Shown here piece by piece: positions 1-5,258 of a stretch of DNA of 5,860 nucleotides. The notes beneath the pieces are model-generated. The model saw only the letters and a program-made list of their open reading frames with translations, had not been told where the DNA came from and did not search any database. The stretch's first letter is position 1; every line of letters starts with the position of its first letter. Position numbers and translations under genes: made by a program. Location: the NCBI GenBank assembly GCA_903929895.1, contig CAIYWM010000296.1, positions 1 through 5,860 of the forward strand, in the 5' to 3' direction. Origin of the DNA: an uncultured Alphaproteobacteria bacterium (lineage in GTDB: Bacteria; Pseudomonadota; Alphaproteobacteria; Reyranellales; Reyranellaceae).

Positions 1-208
1 CGAGCGGCATGGGCGAGAGCATGTGGGCCGCGTCGAGCAACCCGACCGCGAGCTTGTCGCGGATGTTCGACCACGACACTTCTCGGCGCAGTTCTACTTC
101 GAGTCCGTGGCGCTCGTAGAGGCCCAGTACCTCCGCGAACAGCAGGGGTGCGCAGTCGATGAGGGGAATGAATCCCACCGTCACCTTCGGTCGCTCGACT
201 TGTCCCAC
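1..208 (-). CDS. nasS: NasS/NrtA-family nitrate-binding protein, N-terminal part (runs off left edge)
   Basis: The 69 visible codons give a periplasmic-binding-protein-like N-terminus of the CmpA/NrtA/NasS family: VTVGFIPLIDCAPLLFAE (residues 9-26), then a YERHGLEVEL stretch, SWSNIRDKLAVG and AAHMLSPMPL. Family members bind nitrate, either as the solute receptor of the ABC importer (NrtA) or as the cytoplasmic sensor that holds NasT inactive without nitrate (NasS). The start is GTG at 208, with GGAG/GAGG at 214-221 directly after a terminator U-tract. The domain begins within about nine residues of that start, so there is no room for a signal peptide. This, with the nasT neighbour, favours NasS over NrtA. 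The order nasT then nasS, with a leader between them, implies that the gene is under NasT antitermination. The family is secure; the choice of NasS over NrtA is inference, since the C-terminus is not visible. Confidence 0.82.
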   Translation of the reverse strand, partial: MGQVERPKVTVGFIPLIDCAPLLFAEVLGLYERHGLEVELRREVSWSNIRDKLAVGLLDAAHMLSPMPL

Positions 209-221
209 GACGCCTCGCTCC

Positions 222-268
222 AAAAAAAAACGCCCCAGACGGCCGCAGGAGTGCGACCGTGTGGGACG
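222..268 (-). terminator. Intrinsic terminator in the nas leader (antitermination target)
   Basis: Read on the minus strand, the left arm 268-252 pairs with the right arm 247-231 in 17 positions: 14 Watson-Crick pairs, two G-U wobbles and one C-C mismatch. The loop is CTCC, and the hairpin is followed at once by nine T residues (230-222). It lies only 13 bases before the GTG start of the nitrate-binding protein, so it attenuates that gene rather than ending an upstream one. This is the expected position for the terminator controlled by a NasT/NasR-type ANTAR protein. Confidence 0.92.
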
Positions 269-277
269 TCGTTGTCC
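264..277 (-). other. Third A1/G4 hexaloop hairpin overlapping the terminator base
   Basis: On the minus strand GGAC (277-274), loop AACGAC (273-268) and GTCC (267-264) form a 4-bp hairpin. Its hexaloop also has A at position 1 and G at position 4. Its right arm and last loop base occupy the five outermost bases of the terminator's left arm, so this hairpin and a complete terminator exclude each other. It may be the antiterminator element, or a chance short stem. Four base pairs alone is weak evidence. Confidence 0.4.
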
Positions 278-281
278 GGGA

Positions 282-335
282 GGGCAGACCGCCATTGGCC
301 TGCCCGAAAATTCAGGAGTCGCCCGTCATTGGGCG
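282..335 (-). promoter_or_regulatory. ANTAR (NasT) target RNA: tandem P1-P2 hexaloop hairpins in the nas leader
   Basis: On the minus strand P1 (335-320) is CGCCC, loop AATGAC, GGGCG, a perfect 5-bp stem. After a 14-base linker (319-306), P2 (305-282) has arms GGGCAGGCC and GGTCTGCCC around loop AATGGC, a 9-bp stem with one G-U pair. Both loops are six bases with A at position 1 and G at position 4. This is the known signature of RNAs bound by ANTAR-domain antiterminators. The pair begins about five bases from the predicted transcript start and precedes a strong terminator by 13 bases. The cognate protein, NasT, is encoded at 635-1222. NasT binding here is expected to prevent termination when nitrate is present. 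Confidence 0.9.
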
Positions 336-350
336 CCTCGCGCTCAGTGC

Positions 351-366
351 AGCAGGAAATATGCCA
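351..366 (-). promoter_or_regulatory. Sigma-54 promoter of the nas leader
   Basis: The minus strand reads TGGCATATTTCCTGCT. This fits the sigma-54 pattern TGGCAC/T-G/A-N4-T/C-TGC-A/T, with the invariant GG and GC dinucleotides at exact spacing. Taking the C at 352 as -12 puts +1 near 340, five bases before hairpin P1. Sigma-54 plus NtrC control is usual for nitrate assimilation operons. I did not find a convincing NtrC upstream site in 400-520. Confidence 0.75.
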
Positions 367-473
367 AGCGGCGTCGATATCGCGGTGATCTTGGAAACGA
401 CTGATCTAGTTGAGAAAATAGGTCACGACGTTGTTCGGCATCAAAATCACGTCCAAATTGCTGTGATACCGGC

Positions 474-511
474 TGCCTGCTTACGCGCCAGTGCCGCCAA
501 AGAGGCAGGCA
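474..511. repeat. Short inverted repeat TGCCTGC / GCAGGCA
   Basis: TGCCTGC at 474-480 is perfectly inverted as GCAGGCA at 505-511, separated by 24 bp. It lies 110-170 bp upstream of the predicted nas start site, the distance range of enhancer-binding-protein sites. However, the arm sequence does not match the usual NtrC consensus. Function is unknown and chance is possible. Confidence 0.3.
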
Positions 512-524
512 TCATCCGCAATAT

Positions 525-626
525 GTCATCCTGAGCGCAGCGAAGGATCTCCCGCAAGCCACGCACTCGGCAACTGCTGACCATACATGGTCGTTCGGCG
601 AGGTCCTTCGCGGCGCTCAGGACGAC
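525..626. repeat. REPIN-like inverted pair of 26-bp palindromic repeats
   Basis: The arm at 525-550 (GTCATCCTGAGCG, then CAGCGAAGGATCT) is repeated in inverted orientation at 601-626 with three differences in 26 positions. The arms enclose 50 bp that contain a small perfect hairpin, GACCA-TACA-TGGTC, at 579-592. From memory, the motif with TCCTGAGCG and GAAGGATCT recurs as a dispersed intergenic repeat in many bacterial genomes, alphaproteobacteria among them. Two such units head to head resemble a REPIN. It lies 8 bp beyond the nasT stop codon, and the folded transcript could protect the mRNA end or help terminate it, although no U-tract follows. Confidence 0.75.
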
Positions 627-634
627 AAAATCGA

Positions 635-1222
635 TCAGAATTTCAGCGCCTTGGCGTAGGTCAGGAGATCCTGCGCCACCTCACCGATGCGCTTGTTCTG
701 GTCCATGGCGAGCTTGCGCAGCAGCTTGTACGCCGCTTCCTCGCTTATTCCCTTCTGCTCCATCAGCAGGCCCTTGGCGCGATCGACCGTCTTGCGTTCG
801 ACCAGCGACAGGCGCGCGCGCTCCAGTTCCTCGCGCATCGTGTGATAGCGATTGAAGTGCGCGACCGCGACATCGACGACCGGTTGCACGCGATCCTGCG
901 TCAGGCCCTTCACGACATAGGCCGAGACGCCCGCCTCCATCCCGGCGGCGATCGTCGCCGGATCGGACCGGTCGGCGAACAGCGCGATCGGCCGCGGCTG
1001 CTGCTCGGTGGTGCGCCGCAAATCCTCGATCGCGTCGCGGCCGGGACTGTCGATGCTGATCACGATGACGTCGGGCTGCAGGACGCTGACCCTCGTCGCA
1101 AGGTCGTAGGTGCCGTCGAGGCGCGCCAGCAGCACGTAGCCGGCATCGCGCAGTCCCGACTCCACGATCTCGGCGCGGGCGGGATTGTCGTCGATCAGCA
1201 CCACGGACAGCGGTTTAGACAC
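635..1222 (-). CDS. nasT: NasT: ANTAR-domain transcription antiterminator with degenerate receiver domain
   Basis: This 195-residue protein has the usual NasT length and architecture. A receiver-like domain spans about residues 4-122 (VVLIDDN with D11 and D12; SAYVVKG with K105). An ANTAR RNA-binding domain spans about 130-190, with ERKTVDRAKGLLMEQKG, the conserved AKG at 149-151, the Y165-LLR segment and A172. NasT binds paired hexaloop hairpins in nas leader RNA and prevents termination; NasS sequesters it without nitrate. Its likely target lies at 222-335. At the usual phospho-acceptor position, PDVIVIS, the residue is S56 instead of Asp, and the switch Thr/Ser is A83, so conventional phosphorylation is unlikely. 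The GTG start at 1222 is bounded by an in-frame TAG four codons upstream; no good ribosome binding site precedes it. The kinase gene ends 56 bp upstream with no terminator between, suggesting co-transcription. Confidence 0.93.
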   Translation of the reverse strand: MSKPLSVVLIDDNPARAEIVESGLRDAGYVLLARLDGTYDLATRVSVLQPDVIVISIDSPGRDAIEDLRRTTEQQPRPIALFADRSDPATIAAGMEAGVSAYVVKGLTQDRVQPVVDVAVAHFNRYHTMREELERARLSLVERKTVDRAKGLLMEQKGISEEAAYKLLRKLAMDQNKRIGEVAQDLLTYAKALKF

Positions 1223-1278
1223 GGGCGGCGGCTACAACTTTCTTCAAGCCGCGGGGCGCAACTTCCGTGCCACCGGTG

Positions 1279-3201
1279 TTACGGCGCCGATTCGACCAGC
1301 TTTCCGTCCGCCCAGCGCCCCGGGCTCGTCTTGCCGTCGGCATCGGTATACTGGCCGTAGCCGTTGCGCTGTCCGCCGCGAAAGCCGCCTTCGTAGCGCT
1401 CGCGCTCGCCGATCCGTTCGATGCCCGGTCCGTCGAGCAGGTCGCCGTGAAATTCGCCGGCCTGCACGACATTCGGGTCGGCGAGCGTGCGCCGGACGGC
1501 AAGGCCTTCGAGACGGCCACCGACGAAGTTGCCTTCCGACCGCTCGGCGCCGGGCTTCTCGCGAAGACCGAGGCCGGTAGACTGGCCTTCCTTCCACTGC
1601 CCGCCGTAGCGCGTATCGTCGGAAAGCCGCACCGTGCCCAGCCCGTTCATCAGGTCCGCGCTCCAGTCGCCGGCCTGGCGTTCGCCATTGCCCAGTTCGG
1701 CGACGCCCAACCCCTGGCGCTTGCAGTCGACGACCTGGCCGATGTAGCTCGCGCCACCGCTGTCGGTCAGCCGCTCACTGTACTCCAGATCGGGACGCGC
1801 GGCCCGCGCCGCCACGATGCGCGCTTCGCCCGCCATGGCGCGTGCCGCCCGGGCTGCTTCCTCGGCGCGCTCGGCCATCGCCCGCGCGTCCGTCGCAGCG
1901 CGCTGCGCCTGATCGGTCAGCGCCCTCTGGGCCGATGTGTCGGGCGCCGTGACCGGCGGTCGGGCCGGCGCTGGCGTCGACGTGGCTGACGGAACGGGCG
2001 CAGGTGTCGGGGCCGTTCGCGATGGCTCCGCCGGCCCGGCGATCGGAACCGGCGACGGCAGGCTCGCCTGTGTCTCGACGGCGGGCGCGCCGAGAAGGCG
2101 CTCGCGAATCTGCGGCGCGTATTTCCAGGTCACGACGGCGGCAAGCACCACCAGCACGATCGGCAGACGCCGACGGACGAAGCTTTTGCGCCGCGAGACC
2201 GGCGGCTCGGGGTTTATCTCCTCGATCGGCGGCCGACTCGCTCCGCCGAGACGTGGCCCCGATGCGGCGGATGCGGGCGCGGGCTCCATCATCATACGTT
2301 GCGTCGGTGCATCCTCTACACGCGGCAGCGAGCCGCCAAAGAGTGTCCGCCACTCGGCGATCGATTGCGGCCGCTGCTCGGGCGCGAAGGCCAGGCCGCG
2401 ATCGATCGCAGACAGCATGGATGGATCGAAGCGATCCGCATGGGTCACTGCGAGCGGCCGGTAGGGATCGGTACCGACGCGGCTCACCGCTTCGGGCGGT
2501 GGGGATCCCGTGATTGTGTGATGCAGCACCGCCGCCGTCGCATAGATGTCGGTCCACGGCCCCTGCTTGCCGTCCATCGCGTATTGCTCGATCGGCGCAT
2601 ACTGCGGCGTCAGGATGCTGGTCAGGGTGCGCGTGCGCCCGCCCATCGCCTGTCGCGCCGCACCGAAGTCGATCAGGATGGGCACGCCGTCGCGCCGCAC
2701 GATCACGTTCGACGGCTTGATGTCGCGGTGCAGGAAGCCTTGGGCATGCACGGCGCCAAGGCCGCTCAGCATGCCTTCAGCGAGGCGCCGGATCTCGTCG
2801 GGCTGCAGGCGGCGGCCGGGCTGGCGCAGGAGCTGCGCGACGCTGTGGCCGTCCTCGAATTCCATGACCGTATAGGCGGTGCCGTTGGCCTCGAAGTAGC
2901 GCAGCACCGGCACGATGTGGACATGACGGAACCGCGCCAGCGCCCGCGCCTCGTCGAGGAAGCGCTCCCGGCCCCAGGTGAAATCGTCGGCGAAGCGCGA
3001 GCCGCGCGGCGCCACCTGGCCATCGGCCCGTCGCATCGCGAACTCGACGGGCATGTATTCCTTGATGGCGACGAACTTGGCGAGCTGGGTGTCGAAGGCC
3101 CGATAGGTGATGCCGAAGCCGCCATGGCCGATCAGGGCGTCGAGGCGAAAATCGCCCAGTCGCGTGCCGACCGGCAAAGCTTGATCGTGTTCTGCTGTCA
3201 T
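1279..3201 (-). CDS. Membrane-anchored Ser/Thr protein kinase with C-terminal MORN repeats
   Basis: Counting 640 residues from ATG 3201, a Hanks-type kinase domain spans about 17-290. It has the glycine loop GHGGFG (25-30), VAIK with K47, helix-C E84, HRDIKPSN with D160 and N165, DFG with D178, and a YAPIEQY segment. All catalytic residues are present, so it should be active. After a basic RRR stretch, one membrane span lies at about 346-359. A Pro/Ala/Thr-rich linker follows (372-421), then an Ala/Glu/Arg-rich probable coiled coil (422-468). About six degenerate MORN repeats fill 484-636, recognisable by YxGxWxxGxxxGxG spacing such as YGGQWKEGQSTGLG and YEGGFRGGQRNGYG. The kinase should be cytoplasmic and the MORN part periplasmic. 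GTG 3207 sits better behind the GAGG at 3214-3217, and TTG 3213 is also open, so the start may be 6-12 bases earlier. Substrate unknown; nasT is next downstream. Confidence 0.92.
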   Translation of the reverse strand: MTAEHDQALPVGTRLGDFRLDALIGHGGFGITYRAFDTQLAKFVAIKEYMPVEFAMRRADGQVAPRGSRFADDFTWGRERFLDEARALARFRHVHIVPVLRYFEANGTAYTVMEFEDGHSVAQLLRQPGRRLQPDEIRRLAEGMLSGLGAVHAQGFLHRDIKPSNVIVRRDGVPILIDFGAARQAMGGRTRTLTSILTPQYAPIEQYAMDGKQGPWTDIYATAAVLHHTITGSPPPEAVSRVGTDPYRPLAVTHADRFDPSMLSAIDRGLAFAPEQRPQSIAEWRTLFGGSLPRVEDAPTQRMMMEPAPASAASGPRLGGASRPPIEEINPEPPVSRRKSFVRRRLPIVLVVLAAVVTWKYAPQIRERLLGAPAVETQASLPSPVPIAGPAEPSRTAPTPAPVPSATSTPAPARPPVTAPDTSAQRALTDQAQRAATDARAMAERAEEAARAARAMAGEARIVAARAARPDLEYSERLTDSGGASYIGQVVDCKRQGLGVAELGNGERQAGDWSADLMNGLGTVRLSDDTRYGGQWKEGQSTGLGLREKPGAERSEGNFVGGRLEGLAVRRTLADPNVVQAGEFHGDLLDGPGIERIGERERYEGGFRGGQRNGYGQYTDADGKTSPGRWADGKLVESAP

Positions 3202-3266
3202 GGGCACGCGCAACCTCGGCCCCTAGATGCGCGCTCCGGCGCAGCCGCACAAGCGGCCGAAGAGGA

Positions 3267-3437
3267 TCAGCGGCTGATGTCCGAGACGGCGAACGAGCGG
3301 AGCGGGCCGACGTCTCGCATTTCGGGCATGAACTGCATGATCATCAGCAGGACGCAGAGGCCGATCGCGGTCAGCATCGTGGCAGGGCCCGTGCGCAGAT
3401 AGGGGGTGGGCGTCGAGGCCCGTCGCTCGTCCGTCAT
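3267..3437 (-). CDS. Small single-pass membrane protein, function unknown
   Basis: This 56-residue protein begins MTDERRASTP. It has one hydrophobic segment at about residues 20-38 (ATMLTAIGLCVLLMIMQFM), followed by a short charged tail ending SFAVSDISR. ATG 3437 is chosen over the more upstream start of the frame because GGAG lies nine bases before it and the upstream residues look like untranslated leader. It has no cysteine pair, lipobox or recognisable domain. The kinase gene begins 65 bp downstream on the same strand with no terminator between, so the two may be co-transcribed. A role as membrane partner of the kinase is possible but only inferred from position. I do not recognise the family. 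Confidence 0.6.
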   Translation of the reverse strand: MTDERRASTPTPYLRTGPATMLTAIGLCVLLMIMQFMPEMRDVGPLRSFAVSDISR

Positions 3438-3520
3438 GTCGGACAACTCCAAAAAAATCGACTTCGTCAAAAATAGCGATGGCCCGAACGGCCCTGAAAA
3501 TGGGCCAAGCCTAGGGCGAA

Positions 3521-3549
3521 GCATAAATCAAATCGCCCCATAAATCCAA
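3521..3549 (-). promoter_or_regulatory. Candidate sigma-70 promoter for the small protein-kinase-nasT unit
   Basis: The minus strand has TTGGAT (3549-3544), a 17-bp spacer, and TTATGC (3526-3521). Each hexamer departs from consensus at two or more positions. The site lies in the AT-rich middle of the divergent intergenic region, about 85 bp before the start codon at 3437. The octamer CATAAATC occurs twice here (3522-3529 and 3539-3546), with a 17-bp period. Weak by itself. Confidence 0.3.
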
Positions 3550-3551
3550 CA

Positions 3552-3574
3552 AAGTCTTGGAATCACAAAGACTT
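3552..3574. promoter_or_regulatory. Operator-like dyad AAGTCTT-N9-AAGACTT
   Basis: AAGTCTT (3552-3558) and AAGACTT (3568-3574) form a perfect 7-bp inverted repeat with half-sites 16 bp apart, about one and a half helical turns. It lies between two divergently oriented units, upstream of the candidate promoters on both sides. It could be a dimeric regulator's operator. No regulator gene is in the window. Confidence 0.4.
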
Positions 3575-3614
3575 AATAGATGATGTGAAGAACAAAAGCG
3601 AACCCCACAAGCCG

Positions 3615-3630
3615 TGGCGTAGGGTTTGCG
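3615..3630 (+). promoter_or_regulatory. Candidate sigma-54 promoter for the SDR-DUF1445-DUF2848 operon
   Basis: The plus strand reads TGGCGTAGGGTTTGCG. It has the -24 GG and -12 GC at the exact sigma-54 spacing, and TGGC and TTGC cores, but lacks the usual A-C-G after TGGC and the final A/T. It would start transcription near 3641, giving a 50-base leader before ATG 3691. It is less good than the match at 351-366. Confidence 0.42.
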
Positions 3631-3690
3631 TCACACGTTAGAACCAAGATCGGCCGCGAACTCCGGCCCCGGCCGGGTTAGGATCGTTCC

Positions 3691-4443
3691 ATGAATACAG
3701 TCCCACGCGACAATGTCAGGACCCTCGTCCTGACCGGCGCCAGCCGAGGCATCGGCCATGCGACCGTCAAGAAATTCAGCGCCAATGGCTGGCGGGTCAT
3801 CACGATTTCGCGCCAGCCCTTCAGCGCGCTGTGCCCGTGGCCGAGCGGCGGCGAGAACCATGTGCAGCTCGATCTCGCCGATCCCGTCGACATCGGCCGC
3901 GGCATCGAGCAGATCCGCTCGCGTCTCGCCGGCGGCCGCCTCGACGCCCTGGTCAACAACGCGGCCATCTCGCCCAAGGGCAAGGGCGGCAGCCGGCTCG
4001 GCGCCATGGATACGCCGTTCGACCTGTGGCGACAGGTGTTCAACGTCAACTTCTTCGCGCCCGTGGCGCTGGCCCGCGGTCTCGTCGACGAGCTATCGAA
4101 GGCGCAGGGTTGCGTCGTCAACGTGACGTCGATCGCCGGCAGCCGCGTCCATCCGTTCGCGGGCTCGGCCTATGCCACCTCGAAGGCGGCACTGGCGGCG
4201 CTCACCCGCGAGATGAGCCACGATTTCGGACCGCGCGGCATCCGCGTGAATGCGATCGCGCCCGGCGAGATCGACACCGCGATCCTGTCGCCCGGCACCG
4301 AGAAGATCGTCGAGGAGCAGATCCCGATGCGACGGCTCGGCACACCGGACGAGGTGGCGGATGTGATTCACTTCCTTTGCGAGAAGGGATCGAGTTACGT
4401 TTCCGGCGCCGAGATCCAGATCAACGGCGGCCAGCACGTCTAG
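3691..4443 (+). CDS. Classical short-chain dehydrogenase/reductase (SDR)
   Basis: This 250-residue protein has the standard length and motif order of a classical NAD(P)-dependent SDR. It carries the cofactor motif TGASRGIG (15-22), NNAA (89-92), catalytic N120 in FNVNFFAP, S147 in NVTSIAG, and Y161 and K165 in YATSK. The dinucleotide-binding continuation is NAIAPGEIDT (187-196), and the C-terminal YVSGAEIQINGG is typical. The tetrad Asn-Ser-Tyr-Lys is complete, so it should be an active, soluble oxidoreductase that oxidises an alcohol or reduces a ketone. The residue after the second strand (S40-R41, no acidic residue) hints at NADP(H), as inference. ATG 3691 has AGGA seven bases upstream. 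It is the first gene of an operon with the DUF1445 gene 9 bp behind; substrate unknown. Confidence 0.93.
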   Translation: MNTVPRDNVRTLVLTGASRGIGHATVKKFSANGWRVITISRQPFSALCPWPSGGENHVQLDLADPVDIGRGIEQIRSRLAGGRLDALVNNAAISPKGKGGSRLGAMDTPFDLWRQVFNVNFFAPVALARGLVDELSKAQGCVVNVTSIAGSRVHPFAGSAYATSKAALAALTREMSHDFGPRGIRVNAIAPGEIDTAILSPGTEKIVEEQIPMRRLGTPDEVADVIHFLCEKGSSYVSGAEIQINGGQHV

Positions 4444-4452
4444 GAGTTCGCG

Positions 4453-5256
4453 ATGGACAGCACGATCACCAGCTTCAAGGGCGAGACCGGCCGCGATGCT
4501 CGGCGGCGCATCCGTGCAGGCGCCGCCCGCCTGCCCACCTCCGGCATGGCGCCGGGCTATGTCCAGGGCAACCTCGCAATCCTGCCCAAGGCGCTTGCCG
4601 CCGACTTCGCCCGCTTCTGCATGCTGAACCCCAAGCCCTGCCCCCTGCTCGGCCAGTCCGAGCCGGGCGACTGGCGCCTGCCGACGCTCGGCGAGGATCT
4701 CGACATCCGCACCGACATCCCGCTCTACCGCATCTGGAAGAACGGTGAGCTGGTCGAGGAAGTCAGCGACCTCAAGAGTGTGTGGCGCGACGACCTCGTC
4801 TCCTTCGTTCTGGGTTGCTCCTTCTCCTTTGAGGAAGCGCTGATCGAGAACGGCCTCGAGCTTCGCCATCAGAGCTGCAACAGCAACGTGCCGATGTTCC
4901 GCACCAACATCGAGTGCGCGCCGGCCGGCCCGTTCCACGGCCCGATGGTCGTGTCGATGCGGCCCTTCAAGCCCGCCGACGCGATCCGCGCGGTGCAGGT
5001 GACGACGCGCTTCCCCTCGGTGCATGGCGCCCCCGTCCATCTCGGCAAGCCGGAGATGATCGGCATCAAGGACATTTCCAAGCCCGACTACGGCGACGCC
5101 GTGCCGGTGCGTGACGACGAGTTCCCTGTCTTCTGGGCCTGCGGCGTCACTCCGCAATCGGTCGTGGCGACGGTGAAGCCCGAATTCTGCATCACTCACG
5201 CACCGGGCTACATGCTGGTCACCGACCTGCTCAACTCCCGCCTGGCCGTCCTCTGA
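4453..5256 (+). CDS. DUF1445 / UPF0317 putative hydro-lyase (D-glutamate cyclase-related, YcsI-like)
   Basis: At 267 residues this matches the full length of the DUF1445 family and carries its conserved blocks in order: GYVQGN (35-40), NPKPCPLL (59-66), DIRTDIP (84-90), GCSFSFE (121-127), NVPMFRTN (145-152), GPMVVSMRP (163-171), HGAPVH (191-196), [11 protein letters not shown] (225-235) and ITHAPG (247-252). Bacterial members are annotated as putative hydro-lyases. The B. subtilis homologue YcsI lies by the 5-oxoprolinase (kip/pxp) genes, and the family is related to mitochondrial D-glutamate cyclase, which interconverts D-glutamate and 5-oxo-D-proline. A role in metabolising a cyclic or hydroxy amino acid is therefore plausible, but the exact reaction is not shown. 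No signal peptide is seen. The start ATG 4453 has GGAG (4443-4446) overlapping the stop of the SDR gene, which suggests coupled translation. Confidence 0.93.
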   Translation: MDSTITSFKGETGRDARRRIRAGAARLPTSGMAPGYVQGNLAILPKALAADFARFCMLNPKPCPLLGQSEPGDWRLPTLGEDLDIRTDIPLYRIWKNGELVEEVSDLKSVWRDDLVSFVLGCSFSFEEALIENGLELRHQSCNSNVPMFRTNIECAPAGPFHGPMVVSMRPFKPADAIRAVQVTTRFPSVHGAPVHLGKPEMIGIKDISKPDYGDAVPVRDDEFPVFWACGVTPQSVVATVKPEFCITHAPGYMLVTDLLNSRLAVL

Positions 5257-5258
5257 CG

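Noticed and set aside
394..406. IHF-like site between the nas promoter and its upstream region
   Set aside because: The minus strand GATCAGTCGTTTC agrees with the ATCAR-N4-TT core and is about 60 bp upstream of +1 with T-rich flank, but two consensus positions fail and such matches are common.
400..520. NtrC enhancer sites for the sigma-54 promoter
   Set aside because: I looked for GCAC-type dyads at the usual distance and found no convincing pair; only the unrelated TGCCTGC/GCAGGCA repeat is present.
23..534. Plus-strand frames 23-388, 159-404 and 259-534
   Set aside because: They cross the nas leader, terminator and N-terminus of the nitrate-binding protein, with no domain and no coherent codon use.
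1271..1278. CACCGGTG palindrome after the kinase stop codon as a terminator
   Set aside because: It has only four pairs per arm, no loop and no T-run, so it does not support separate transcription of nasT.
587..3402. Long plus-strand open frames opposite nasT and the kinase (587-1360, 1267-1989, 2299-3402)
   Set aside because: They are antisense shadows in GC-rich sequence. The products are Arg/Ala-rich with no domain, while the minus-strand frames show complete NasT and kinase motifs.
3495..3510. Sigma-54 promoter on the minus strand for the small protein-kinase unit
   Set aside because: TGGCCCATTTTCAGG has the -24 GG but GG instead of GC at the -12 position, which breaks an invariant dinucleotide.
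3663..3676. CCGGCCCCGGCCGG hairpin just before the SDR ribosome binding site
   Set aside because: It is a short GC-rich near-palindrome with a tiny loop and no U-tract. It could slow translation but is expected by chance at this base composition.
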